This document shows, piece by piece, positions 1-7,230 of a DNA stretch of 12,802 nt. The notes beneath the pieces were generated by a model. It was not told the DNA's origin. It made no database searches and worked only from the letters and a program-made list of their open reading frames with translations. The stretch comes from Actinomycetota bacterium. GTDB lineage: Bacteria > Actinomycetota > Thermoleophilia > Solirubrobacterales > Solirubrobacteraceae. The position numbers were made by a program, and so were the translations under genes. The stretch is from assembly GCA_009699615.1 (NCBI GenBank), contig WLNV01000024.1:1-12802 (forward strand), written 5' to 3'. The number at the start of each line of letters is the position of its first letter. The first letter of the stretch is position 1.

Positions 1-1
1 C

Positions 2-40
2 GGCGAATGCCTTGAGCAGCTCGGGCTGCCGGTCCTGTGA
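2..40 (+). CDS. 3' end of an unidentified upstream gene (partial)
   Basis: An open frame enters from the left edge and ends at TGA 38-40, giving the C-terminal residues GECLEQLGLPVL. The stop overlaps the GTG start of aroA (GTGA, 37-40), a typical translational-coupling junction that supports a real gene here. Twelve residues are too few to name the product. Prephenate dehydrogenase (tyrA) often precedes aroA in related clusters, so it is a candidate by context only. Confidence 0.5.
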   Translation, partial: GECLEQLGLPVL

Positions 41-1338
41 ACGCGCTGATTGAGCCGGCAGAGCGGCTGAAAGGGAAGCTGACGGCTCCGGCCGACAAGT
101 CGATCTCTCATCGCGCGGCGATCCTCGCGGCTATGGCCGACGAGCCGGTCCTGATCACGAATTACCTTGAGGCGGCCGACACGCTCTCGACGCTCGAGGC
201 CGTGCAGCAACTGGGTGCGCTGGTTGAGCGCCGTGCGGAGGGGTTGATGATCCGTGGGGTTGGACTGCGCAACGCCCAGTCACCGGACAAGCCGATCGAC
301 GTTGGCAACGCGGGAACGTTGATCCGTCTCTTGCCGGGTTGGCTCGCCGGGCAGCAAGGTTCAAGCTTCGAGCTCGATGGCGACGCGTCGATTCGAAGGC
401 GGCCAATAGACAGAGTCGCTGAACCTCTGCGGCTGATGGGCGCACGGATCGACGCGACCGACGAGAGCTTTGCGCCATTCAGCGTTGAAGGGGCACCTCT
501 CACCGGCATCGACTACCGGCTACCGGTGGCAAGCGCTCAGGTGAAGTCTTGTATCGCCCTCGCGGCGTTGCTCGCAGAGGGGCCAACGACGATCACCGAG
601 CCGGATCCAAGCCGTGATCACACCGAGCGCCTGCTGGTCCAGGCCGGAGTGAAGATTGAGCGCGAGGGCGACCGGCTTACGGTCTTCCCGACCGACGAAC
701 TGACGTTGCCCGACGAAATCATGATCCCGAGCGACGCTTCCTCGGCTGCATTCGCAATCGCGGCCGCAGTTCTGGTGCCAGGATCGCGACTGCTTGTTGA
801 GAATTGCTCGGTCAACTGGACGCGCAGCGGTTTCATCGAGATCGCCAAGCGGATGGGCGCCGTGATCGTCACCGACTTGGAGTCACGGCCGAAAGAAGGC
901 GTTATTCCGCAGGACGAGCCGGTCAGCGACGTCGACGTGACTGCGGGGCCGCTGAAACCAACGACGGTGACGGCGACCGAGGTACCGCTGGCGGTTGACG
1001 AACTGCCGCTGATTGGCCTGATGGCCTGCTTCGCCGAAGGCGAGACACGCGTTGAAGGCGCCGGTGAGCTGAGGCTGAAGGAGTCGGACCGCATCAGCGC
1101 CGTCGTCAAAGTGTTGAACGACCTCGGAGGCGAGGCCGAGGCGACCGCGGACGGTTTCGTCGTCAACGGGCATGGATTCCTGCGTGGCGGAACCGTTGAC
1201 TCTGAAGGCGACCATCGGATCGCGATGCTCGGCGTTGTTGCGGGGTTGGCATCACGCGAAGGGGTCGAGGTGCGTGGCGTCGATGCCGCCGCCGTTTCCT
1301 ATCCCAGCTTCCTCGATGACATCGCTGCACTGCGCTGA
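37..1338 (+). CDS. aroA: 3-phosphoshikimate 1-carboxyvinyltransferase (EPSP synthase)
   Basis: Cytoplasmic enzyme that transfers the enolpyruvyl group of PEP to shikimate-3-phosphate, the sixth step of the shikimate pathway to chorismate and aromatic amino acids. The 433 residues match the family length. Visible motifs are ADKSISHR (19-26, substrate-binding Lys21, Ser22 and Arg26), GNAGTLIR (90-97), SAQVK (166-170), RDHTE (193-197), NWTR (260-263), VDELP with the likely catalytic Asp321, KESDR (348-352) and DHRIAM (392-397). SAQVK, RDHTE and NWTR are hallmarks I associate with class II EPSP synthases, and the E. coli Pro101 position is Leu here. The GTG start overlaps the upstream stop (GTGA), so translation is probably coupled. 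cmk follows after 27 bp. Confidence 0.96.
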   Translation: MNALIEPAERLKGKLTAPADKSISHRAAILAAMADEPVLITNYLEAADTLSTLEAVQQLGALVERRAEGLMIRGVGLRNAQSPDKPIDVGNAGTLIRLLPGWLAGQQGSSFELDGDASIRRRPIDRVAEPLRLMGARIDATDESFAPFSVEGAPLTGIDYRLPVASAQVKSCIALAALLAEGPTTITEPDPSRDHTERLLVQAGVKIEREGDRLTVFPTDELTLPDEIMIPSDASSAAFAIAAAVLVPGSRLLVENCSVNWTRSGFIEIAKRMGAVIVTDLESRPKEGVIPQDEPVSDVDVTAGPLKPTTVTATEVPLAVDELPLIGLMACFAEGETRVEGAGELRLKESDRISAVVKVLNDLGGEAEATADGFVVNGHGFLRGGTVDSEGDHRIAMLGVVAGLASREGVEVRGVDAAAVSYPSFLDDIAALR

Positions 1339-1352
1339 GATCGACCTGTCGC

Positions 1353-1358
1353 TACGTT
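1353..1358 (+). promoter_or_regulatory. Possible -10 element for leaderless cmk
   Basis: TACGTT lies 7 nt before the cmk ATG, and no Shine-Dalgarno sequence is visible in the 27 bp gap. A -10 at this distance would place the transcript start at or one base before the start codon. The same arrangement recurs before the PH gene, priA and the zinc-ribbon gene. No convincing -35 was found, so this is tentative. Confidence 0.4.
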
Positions 1359-1365
1359 CAGTCGG

Positions 1366-1986
1366 ATGATTGTGGCGATAGACGGACCCGCAGGGGCCGG
1401 AAAATCAACAGTTGCGCGCGCCGTCGCTGAGACGCTGAGCTTCACCTACCTCGATACTGGGGCGATGTACCGCTGCGTCGCGCTGGCTCGCCTGCGTAAC
1501 CCGCAGGCCGACGCCGCTGCGCTGGAGATAGGGCTTACTGAGGCTGTGATGCTCGATGGAGAGGACGTCGGAGAGGAGATCCGCTCGCCCGCCATCACTG
1601 AGCTGGCATCCGAGGTCGCCGCCGAACCCGAAGTGCGCGCTGCGATGGCGAAGCGTCAGCAGGCGCTGCTCGCGAGTGGTGACTGGGTCGCCGAGGGCCG
1701 CGACATCGGAACAGTGATTGCGCCGCACGCCGAGCTGAAGATCTTCCTCACGGCCGACGCTTCCGAAAGGGCACGACGACGTGCCGAGCAGACCGGTCGC
1801 GAGCTGGCTGAAGTTCTCGCTGAGCAAGAGCAGCGCGACCGTCGCGATGGCGAGCGCGAACTCTCACCTCTAGCTGCAGCCGACGACGCCGTAATACTCG
1901 ATACGACGGTGCTGAGCGCGGACGAAGTGATCGCCCGCATCGTCGACCTAGCCGGCGAGCGCGCTGGAGCGGGGGAACCCAGATGA
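1366..1986 (+). CDS. cmk: Cytidylate kinase
   Basis: Phosphorylates CMP and dCMP with ATP, for nucleotide salvage and recycling of CMP released by lipid and RNA turnover. The P-loop GPAGAGKST is at residues 7-15, followed by the substrate-binding LDTGAMYR (29-36), a GRDIGT motif characteristic of CMP kinases, and the Arg-rich LID-like stretch ERARRRAEQ. The 206 residues are slightly short of the usual 215-230 but complete. The ATG start is preceded by no ribosome binding site but by a -10-like hexamer, so the gene may have its own leaderless transcript. Its TGA overlaps the ATG of der (ATGA, 1983-1986), which indicates coupled translation. The order aroA-cmk-der is widespread. Confidence 0.95.
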   Translation: MIVAIDGPAGAGKSTVARAVAETLSFTYLDTGAMYRCVALARLRNPQADAAALEIGLTEAVMLDGEDVGEEIRSPAITELASEVAAEPEVRAAMAKRQQALLASGDWVAEGRDIGTVIAPHAELKIFLTADASERARRRAEQTGRELAEVLAEQEQRDRRDGERELSPLAAADDAVILDTTVLSADEVIARIVDLAGERAGAGEPR

Positions 1987-3314
1987 GCCGTCCTCGGGTC
2001 GCGATCGTCGGATATCCGAACGTCGGCAAGAGCTCACTTGTCAACCGTCTCAGCGGCTCGCGTGAGGCGGTCGTCGATGAACGCGCGGGAGTGACCCGCG
2101 ACCGCAAGGAGTTGGACTGCGAATGGAACGGGCGTCAGTTCACTCTCGTTGACACCGGCGGAATGGACCTGCTTGACCCCGATCCGATCGCTGGCTCGAT
2201 CCGAGACCAGGCGACCGCTGCGCTATCGGAAGCCCAGCTTGCGGTGCTCGTCGTCGACGTCAAGGGTGGGCTGCGGCCCGGAGACGAAGAGATGGCCGAC
2301 CTGCTGCGTCGGAGCGGGCTACCGGTGCTGGTGGCGGCGAACAAGTCGGATGTGCTTTCGGACATTCCGCTGGCGGGAGAGTTCCATCGTCTGGGGCTCG
2401 GTGAGCCAATCTCGGTTTCAGCAGCGCAGGGGCTCGGCAGTGGCGACCTGCTGGACCGAATCGTTTCAATGCTGCCCGACGCGGATGAACACGAAGGCGA
2501 ACAGCTCGATCCGCCGATTCGCCTGGCGATCATCGGCCGGCCAAACGTTGGCAAGTCAACGCTGATGAACAAGATCGTCGGCTCCGAGCGGACGATCGTC
2601 AGCGACATCGCAGGGACGACCCGCGACGCGATCGACATGCCGATCGAGGTCGGCGGACGCAAGCTGACGCTGATCGATACCGCCGGAATGCGCCGCCAAT
2701 CGAAGCTCTCCGACAGCCTTGAGTACTACACGGTGTTGCGTTCTCAGCGGGCGGTTGAGCGCGCCGATGTGGCGCTCGTCATCTGTGACGCGGCCGACGG
2801 AGTTACCTCGCAGGACCTGCGCATCGCCGAGCTGGCGATGCAGGAAGGGTGCGCGACCCTGATGGCTCTCAACAAGTGGGATGTCACGCCGCTCGACGAG
2901 GATGCGCTCGATCACGAGCGCGCAAAGGTCGCCAAGAAGCTACGCCTGCGGCCGAAGCTGATGACGATCAGCGCGAAGGACGGGCGCCACGTCACGCGCG
3001 TGCTCGACGAAGCTGTCGCTCTCGGTGACCGCCGCGCCGAGCGAATCCCAACGCCGCAGCTCAACCGCTTCCTTGCCGAAGTTGTAGCCGAGCGTCAGCC
3101 GCCAGCGAGGCAAGGAAAACGGCTGAAGCTTCTCTACTTGGCGCAGATCGAGGATTCACCGCCACGCTTTTCGCTGCAGGTGAACAGGCGTAATAGGGTG
3201 ACGCGCGACTACACCTATTTCATCGAAAACCGGATGCGCGCCCGCTACGGCCTCGACGGCGTCCCACTGATCATCGACATCCACGAACGCAAACAGCGCC
3301 GCTCCGAGCGTTAG
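1983..3314 (+). CDS. der: GTPase Der (EngA), ribosome assembly factor
   Basis: Essential GTPase needed for late assembly of the 50S ribosomal subunit. It has the diagnostic two G domains in tandem. The first has GYPNVGKS (10-17), GVTRD, DTGG and NKSD; the second has GRPNVGKS (185-192), GTTRD, DTAGMRR and NKWD. A C-terminal KH-like domain follows, with the typical stretches TPQLNRFL, RFSLQVN and GLDGVPLIIDI and a basic tail. All nucleotide-binding motifs are intact and 443 residues is normal length. The start overlaps the cmk stop by 4 bp, so expression is probably coupled to cmk. A 64 bp gap separates it from metK. Confidence 0.97.
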   Translation: MSRPRVAIVGYPNVGKSSLVNRLSGSREAVVDERAGVTRDRKELDCEWNGRQFTLVDTGGMDLLDPDPIAGSIRDQATAALSEAQLAVLVVDVKGGLRPGDEEMADLLRRSGLPVLVAANKSDVLSDIPLAGEFHRLGLGEPISVSAAQGLGSGDLLDRIVSMLPDADEHEGEQLDPPIRLAIIGRPNVGKSTLMNKIVGSERTIVSDIAGTTRDAIDMPIEVGGRKLTLIDTAGMRRQSKLSDSLEYYTVLRSQRAVERADVALVICDAADGVTSQDLRIAELAMQEGCATLMALNKWDVTPLDEDALDHERAKVAKKLRLRPKLMTISAKDGRHVTRVLDEAVALGDRRAERIPTPQLNRFLAEVVAERQPPARQGKRLKLLYLAQIEDSPPRFSLQVNRRNRVTRDYTYFIENRMRARYGLDGVPLIIDIHERKQRRSER

Positions 3315-3363
3315 GCGGTCGGCAAGCTGCAGTGCTGCGTTCCGCGTGGCGTCCGTCGGCCGC

Positions 3364-3369
3364 TACGCT
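3364..3369 (+). promoter_or_regulatory. Possible -10 element for metK
   Basis: TACGCT lies 9 nt before the preferred metK ATG at 3379. Initiation 6-7 nt downstream would leave only a 2-3 nt leader. No purine-rich ribosome binding site precedes the ATG (the bases before it are CCGGTACCT). There is no good -35; the call rests on position and on similar spacing before the glycosyltransferase gene at the right end. Confidence 0.3.
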
Positions 3370-3378
3370 CCGGTACCT

Positions 3379-4590
3379 ATGAGCCAAGAGAACAGCTTCC
3401 TCTTCACGTCCGAGTCGGTAACAGAGGGTCACCCCGACAAGGTCGCCGATCAGATCTCCGATGCGATCCTCGACGCGATTCTGGCGCAGGATTCGTTTGC
3501 GAAAGTTGCCTGCGAGACGCTTGTCAACAACAACCTTGTTGTAATCGCCGGCGAAACCTCGTTTGACGTCTCCAAGATCGACGTCGACAAGCTCGTACGC
3601 GACAAGATTCGCGAGATTGGTTATGTCGGGTTCGACAAAGAGTTCGACGCCGACGTCGTCGAAATCATCAACCGTCTCGGGCAGCAGTCGTCTGATATTG
3701 CGCAGGGCGTTGATCAGGCACTGGAAGCGCGCGAAGGTGACGAAGATCCGCTCGACAAGGCCGGCGCTGGAGATCAGGGGATGATGTTCGGCTACGCGAC
3801 CGACGAGACCGACTCAATGATGCCGCTGCCGATTCACTTGGCGCACCGGCTCGCCGAGCGCCTCACAGCGGTCCGCAAGGACGGCACGCTCGATTACCTT
3901 CGCCCTGACGGCAAGACGCAGGTAAGCGTCCGCTATGTAGACGATCGCCCGGTGGCGATCGAGAAGGTCTTGATTTCAACGCAGCACGACGAAGACGCCG
4001 ACACGCCAGCCGGGAGGATCGCGGATGACCTTTGGCAGCACGTGGTCGTTCCCGTCCTGCCTGAGGGCATGTACGACGCCGAGCAGCTGCGCAAGGATCT
4101 GCTGGTCAACCCGACCGGCAATTTCGTGATCGGTGGACCGGTCGGCGACTGCGGCCTGACCGGTCGCAAGATCATCGTCGACACCTACGGCGGCAAGGCT
4201 CGCCATGGCGGCGGCGCGTTCTCCGGCAAGGACCCGTCGAAGGTCGACCGCTCGGCGGCCTACGCAGCCCGCTATGTCGCCAAGAACATTGTCGCTGCCG
4301 GTCTCGCTGAGCGCGCCGAGGTCCAGGTCGCTTATGCGATCGGCGTCGCCCATCCGGTTTCGGTAATGGTTGACACCTTCGGCACGGAGACGGTTCCGCG
4401 AGCACGGATCGAAGAGCTCGTCGCGGAGAACTTCGACCTGCGGCCAGCCGCCTTCCGTGAGTACCTGAGCCTGCATAGCCCGATCTATTCGGCTACCGCT
4501 GCGTACGGGCACTTCGGTCGCAACGAGAAGCAGTTCACGTGGGAGCGGACCGACCGCGCCGACGCGCTCCGCGCCGCTGCCGGCGAGTAG
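3379..4590 (+). CDS. metK: S-adenosylmethionine synthetase
   Basis: Makes S-adenosylmethionine from methionine and ATP, the methyl donor for cellular methyltransferases. Signature motifs are TSESVTEGHPDK near the N-terminus (methionine and ATP binding), the family signature GAGDQGMMFGYA, and the Gly-rich P-loop-like GGGAFSGKDPSKVDRSAAY. From the ATG at 3379 the protein is 403 residues, the usual length. An in-frame GTG at 3346 would add 11 residues that do not resemble the family, so I reject it. The gene stands alone: a 64 bp gap separates it from der, and it converges on the PH-domain gene with 2 bp between the stop codons. Confidence 0.97.
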   Translation: MSQENSFLFTSESVTEGHPDKVADQISDAILDAILAQDSFAKVACETLVNNNLVVIAGETSFDVSKIDVDKLVRDKIREIGYVGFDKEFDADVVEIINRLGQQSSDIAQGVDQALEAREGDEDPLDKAGAGDQGMMFGYATDETDSMMPLPIHLAHRLAERLTAVRKDGTLDYLRPDGKTQVSVRYVDDRPVAIEKVLISTQHDEDADTPAGRIADDLWQHVVVPVLPEGMYDAEQLRKDLLVNPTGNFVIGGPVGDCGLTGRKIIVDTYGGKARHGGGAFSGKDPSKVDRSAAYAARYVAKNIVAAGLAERAEVQVAYAIGVAHPVSVMVDTFGTETVPRARIEELVAENFDLRPAAFREYLSLHSPIYSATAAYGHFGRNEKQFTWERTDRADALRAAAGE

Positions 4591-4592
4591 CT

Positions 4593-5087
4593 CTAGAGGC
4601 CGTCGTTGGCGCTGCCTGAGCGCTGCATCTGCTCGGCGTGAAGACGCTGGGCCTGATCGATAGCAGCAGCAACGGCCGGGGGATCATCGACTCCTTCGAA
4701 GCGGAGGTTGCCACCCTCGTTTCCGGCCGTGTCGAAGTCGACCGTGCCGACTTTGAACAGGCGGTCGAAGGCCGATTGGCTGGTTGAAACGTTCTGCACG
4801 CGGTCGATCCGAGTCTGTTCGACCCGCTTCGAGAGTCCTCCACGCTGGATTGAAAGCCGGTCGCTGGTGATCATGTAGATCGTGAAGACACGCTTCAGTA
4901 GTCCGACGCCGATAGTTGCCGCAGCGATGACGGCGAAGACGAGAACGGCGGTTACCGGCGAGATGATCAGCCACCAAAGGACGCCCACGACCAAGCCGAT
5001 CGCAATGCCGCTCAGGTAGAAGGCCTTGATCGAGCGCCAGCTCGGGTGGCCGCTGTAGATCACCTCTTCGCCAGGGTGCAGGTCCAT
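4593..5087 (-). CDS. Membrane protein with bacterial PH domain (bPH2, DUF304/YdbS-like)
   Basis: A 164-residue protein. The N-terminus has LHPGEEVIYSGHPSW, a typical lead-in for this family. Two hydrophobic segments form a hairpin (about 22-42 and 45-64). The cytoplasmic bPH2 core follows (about 66-135), with ITSDRLSIQRGGLSKR, IDRVQNV and FKVGTVDFDTAG. The tail is short and polar. The specific function of such proteins is mostly unknown; roles in membrane or envelope homeostasis are proposed for the family. An in-frame TTG at 5093 would add MS, but it directly abuts the -10-like TAGATT; the ATG at 5087 lies 6 nt after that hexamer and fits leaderless translation, so I chose it. The gene is divergent from priA and convergent with metK, an orientation-reversed insert among housekeeping genes. 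Confidence 0.85.
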   Translation of the reverse strand: MDLHPGEEVIYSGHPSWRSIKAFYLSGIAIGLVVGVLWWLIISPVTAVLVFAVIAAATIGVGLLKRVFTIYMITSDRLSIQRGGLSKRVEQTRIDRVQNVSTSQSAFDRLFKVGTVDFDTAGNEGGNLRFEGVDDPPAVAAAIDQAQRLHAEQMQRSGSANDGL

Positions 5088-5093
5088 TGACAA

Positions 5094-5099
5094 AATCTA
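5094..5099 (-). promoter_or_regulatory. -10 element for the leaderless PH-domain gene
   Basis: On the minus strand TAGATT is followed by exactly 6 nt (TTGTCA) and then the ATG at 5087, so the transcript would start at the ATG itself. TAGATT is a good match to the actinobacterial -10 consensus TANNNT. No clear -35 hexamer is visible. Its upstream flank is one arm of the inverted repeat at 5099-5145. Confidence 0.5.
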
Positions 5100-5145
5100 G
5101 CGCGCGCGGCGAAGATCGGCCAGCCCGACCCATCCCGCGCGCGCT
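5099..5145. repeat. 11 bp perfect inverted repeat in the PH-priA divergent promoter
   Basis: AGCGCGCGCGG (5099-5109) and CCGCGCGCGCT (5135-5145) are perfect reverse complements separated by 25 bp. Each arm lies just upstream of the -10-like element of the gene it faces (TAGATT on minus, TATCGT on plus). This could be a shared operator, or a by-product of alternating CG-rich sequence. The arms contain GCGCGCGC, which is self-complementary, so chance similarity is more likely than for a mixed sequence. Confidence 0.45.
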
Positions 5146-5146
5146 C

Positions 5147-5152
5147 TATCGT
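5147..5152 (+). promoter_or_regulatory. -10 element for leaderless priA
   Basis: TATCGT is followed by 7 nt (CGCCGCT) and then the priA GTG at 5160. No Shine-Dalgarno sequence fits in between. Transcription would begin at or one base before the GTG, giving a leaderless mRNA. No convincing -35 was found. Confidence 0.45.
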
Positions 5153-5159
5153 CGCCGCT

Positions 5160-7196
5160 GTGCCGAAAGTTGCTCAGGTCGAGCCGATTACGACGGCCCG
5201 CGTCCTGCGCGGGCCGTTCGACTACGCCTGTCCGGAGGGGGTAGAGGTCGGCTCTGTTCTCGTTGTTCCGTTCGGCGGGCGCGATCTGCTGGCAGTGGTC
5301 ACGGCGCTGAAGGACTCATCGGAACACGAGTTAAGCGAACCGAAGCAGGTCCTGCCCGCCTCGCTGCCACCTGATCTGGTCGCACTGGGTCCGTGGCTCG
5401 CAGACGAGTACTGCTCAACGCCAGCTCGCGCCTACTCGCTGATGCTGCCTCCGCGCGGAGTCAAAGAGCGCTCCGTGCTTTACGCCAGCGCCGCCCGCGA
5501 GCCTGCCGAAGGCGAGAGGCTGAACGACAACCAGCGCCAGCTGCTGAGCACGCTGCCGCGGCTCGCCGGCGGTGACGTCGCGCCGCTGAGGCGGCTCGAG
5601 AAGCGCGGTCTTGTTCGGCTGGAGCCGCAATCCCATCGCCGCGCACCGCAACACGCTTCGGTAGGCAAGGCCTCCGGAGCGAGCGGCCCCGCTCTAACGG
5701 CCGATCAGGAAGCCGCCTTGGAGCAGCTGCTGGCCGCCGACCAAGGTGAGCAGCTGCTGCTGCACGGGGTTACGGGATCAGGCAAGACAGAGGTTTACTT
5801 GCGGGCCGCCGCCGAAGTGCTGGCGGCGGGTAGGACGGTGCTTGTGCTCGTCCCCGAAATCGCGCTGACGCCGCAGATCATCTCGCGTTTCACGGAGCGC
5901 TTCGGCGAGACCGTCGCCGTGATCCATTCGAAGCTAACGCCCGGGGAACGCTTCGACGAATGGATGCGGATTCGAAGCGGCGAAGCGCGAATTTGCATCG
6001 GAGCGCGCTCAGCGGTCTTCGCGCCGCTGAGCGAGATCGGGCTGATCATCGTTGATGAGGAGCACGACAGCAGCTACAAGAATGAGGGCGACCCGCGCTA
6101 CGACGCGCGTCACGTGGCGGCCCGGCGGGCGGCAGATCACGGCGCCGTGCTCGTTGCCGGCAGCGCCACGCCCCGAGCGGAGAGTTGGCACCGGCTCCGT
6201 CGCCTCAGTCTTCCCAGGCGCGTCGACCAGCTGCCGCTTCCGGAGGTCGAGATCATCGATCTGCGCGGAGCTTCGGGCGCTCTCCACCCCGACACCTTCC
6301 AAGCGCTCGTCGATTCGCGCAAGTCGATCGTTCTGCTCAACCGCCGTGGCTGGTCAAATTATCTCAGCTGCTCAAGCTGCGGATACGCTTGGGAATGCCC
6401 GCAGTGCGACGTGACGCTCGTGCTGCATCGCGCCAGCGGTTCGATCTCCTGCCACCACTGCGGCCACCGAGAGCGCGTGCCGGATCGCTGCATCGAGTGC
6501 GGCTCAGTGTCGATCGCGCGCCACGGTACGGGCACCGAGCGGCTTGAGACCGAGCTGCCCGGGAAGGTCTTCAGGCTCGACGGTGATTCAGCCGACGCCG
6601 GAGCCGTTCTTCGCGCATTCGAGCAGGCCGATGAGGGGATTCTGCTCGGCACGCAGGTCGTCGCGAAGGGCCACGACTTTCCAGACGTCGAGCTGGGCGT
6701 CGTCGTTGACGCAGATCAGACCTTGCGTTTTCCTGACTTTCGTGCAGAGGAGAGGACGTTCTCACTCGTGACGCAACTAGCTGGCCGTAGCGGCCGTGGC
6801 GCCGCCCGAGGTCGCGTGATCGTCCAGAGTCTGACCCCGGATGCTCCGGCTCTCGTGCTGGCCGCGGCCCATGACGCGCCGACATTCCTCAGCGAAGAGC
6901 TCGCGCGGCGCGAAGCGCTTCGCTATCCGCCATTCTCAACGCTTATCCGCATCGTCTGTGCGTCTCCTCAGCCCGGCGCAGCGCAACAGGCCGCGACCGA
7001 GCTCCAAGAGCTTCTCCCGGGCTCGCTCGGCCCTGCCCCGCTCTTCAGGCTGCGCGGTCGCGAACGCTCACAGGTCGTAATCAAAGCCGAGGATCGCCGC
7101 ACGGCGGTCGAGGCCGTCAACCTGGCAGTTGGCAGCATCGCGAGGGGAGCGGGGCGCAAGTCGGTCTCGATCTCGGTTGATGTGGAACCGCAGTAG
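5160..7196 (+). CDS. priA: Primosomal protein N' (replication restart helicase PriA)
   Basis: DNA helicase that recognises stalled or collapsed replication forks and reloads the replisome. The 678 residues show the full order of domains. The N-terminal 3'-DNA-binding domain (about 1-100) has RGPFDYACPEG. The helicase core has Walker A GVTGSGKTE (catalytic Lys209) and Walker B/DEEH (Asp299 to His302). A zinc-binding insertion has eight cysteines in four CxxC pairs (residues 404-447), followed by GTERLETEL, the late helicase motifs GTQVVAKGHDFPDVELGVV and QLAGRSGRG, and the C-terminal domain. The ATPase motifs are intact, unlike the degenerate PriA of mycobacteria and streptomycetes as I recall them. 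The GTG start fits the -10 seven bases upstream. It begins the priA-def-fmt-rpe cluster. Confidence 0.95.
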   Translation: MPKVAQVEPITTARVLRGPFDYACPEGVEVGSVLVVPFGGRDLLAVVTALKDSSEHELSEPKQVLPASLPPDLVALGPWLADEYCSTPARAYSLMLPPRGVKERSVLYASAAREPAEGERLNDNQRQLLSTLPRLAGGDVAPLRRLEKRGLVRLEPQSHRRAPQHASVGKASGASGPALTADQEAALEQLLAADQGEQLLLHGVTGSGKTEVYLRAAAEVLAAGRTVLVLVPEIALTPQIISRFTERFGETVAVIHSKLTPGERFDEWMRIRSGEARICIGARSAVFAPLSEIGLIIVDEEHDSSYKNEGDPRYDARHVAARRAADHGAVLVAGSATPRAESWHRLRRLSLPRRVDQLPLPEVEIIDLRGASGALHPDTFQALVDSRKSIVLLNRRGWSNYLSCSSCGYAWECPQCDVTLVLHRASGSISCHHCGHRERVPDRCIECGSVSIARHGTGTERLETELPGKVFRLDGDSADAGAVLRAFEQADEGILLGTQVVAKGHDFPDVELGVVVDADQTLRFPDFRAEERTFSLVTQLAGRSGRGAARGRVIVQSLTPDAPALVLAAAHDAPTFLSEELARREALRYPPFSTLIRIVCASPQPGAAQQAATELQELLPGSLGPAPLFRLRGRERSQVVIKAEDRRTAVEAVNLAVGSIARGAGRKSVSISVDVEPQ

Positions 7197-7212
7197 CGGC
7201 CTGTAGCCCCTC

Positions 7213-7218
7213 TAGAAT
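7213..7218 (+). promoter_or_regulatory. -10 element upstream of def
   Basis: TAGAAT, close to the -10 consensus, lies in the gap between priA and def. It is 6 nt before an in-frame TTG (7225) and 12 nt before the ATG (7231). It could therefore give either a leaderless TTG start or a 6 nt leader before the ATG. No Shine-Dalgarno sequence precedes either start. No -35 was recognised. Confidence 0.45.
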
Positions 7219-7230
7219 CTGCTCTTGCCA

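Noticed and set aside
3346..3378. GTG start for metK, 11 codons upstream
   Set aside because: The added residues do not look like the family N-terminus, and the ATG at 3379 gives the usual beginning just before TSESVTEGHPDK.
3315..3378. Possible SAM riboswitch before metK
   Set aside because: Only 64 bp separate der and metK, too little for a SAM-I aptamer plus expression platform, and no matching conserved helices were seen.
3976..4512. 178-codon open frame on the minus strand inside metK
   Set aside because: It lies wholly opposite a clear metK frame, matches no family I recognise, and antisense open frames of this length are expected in GC-rich codon-biased genes.
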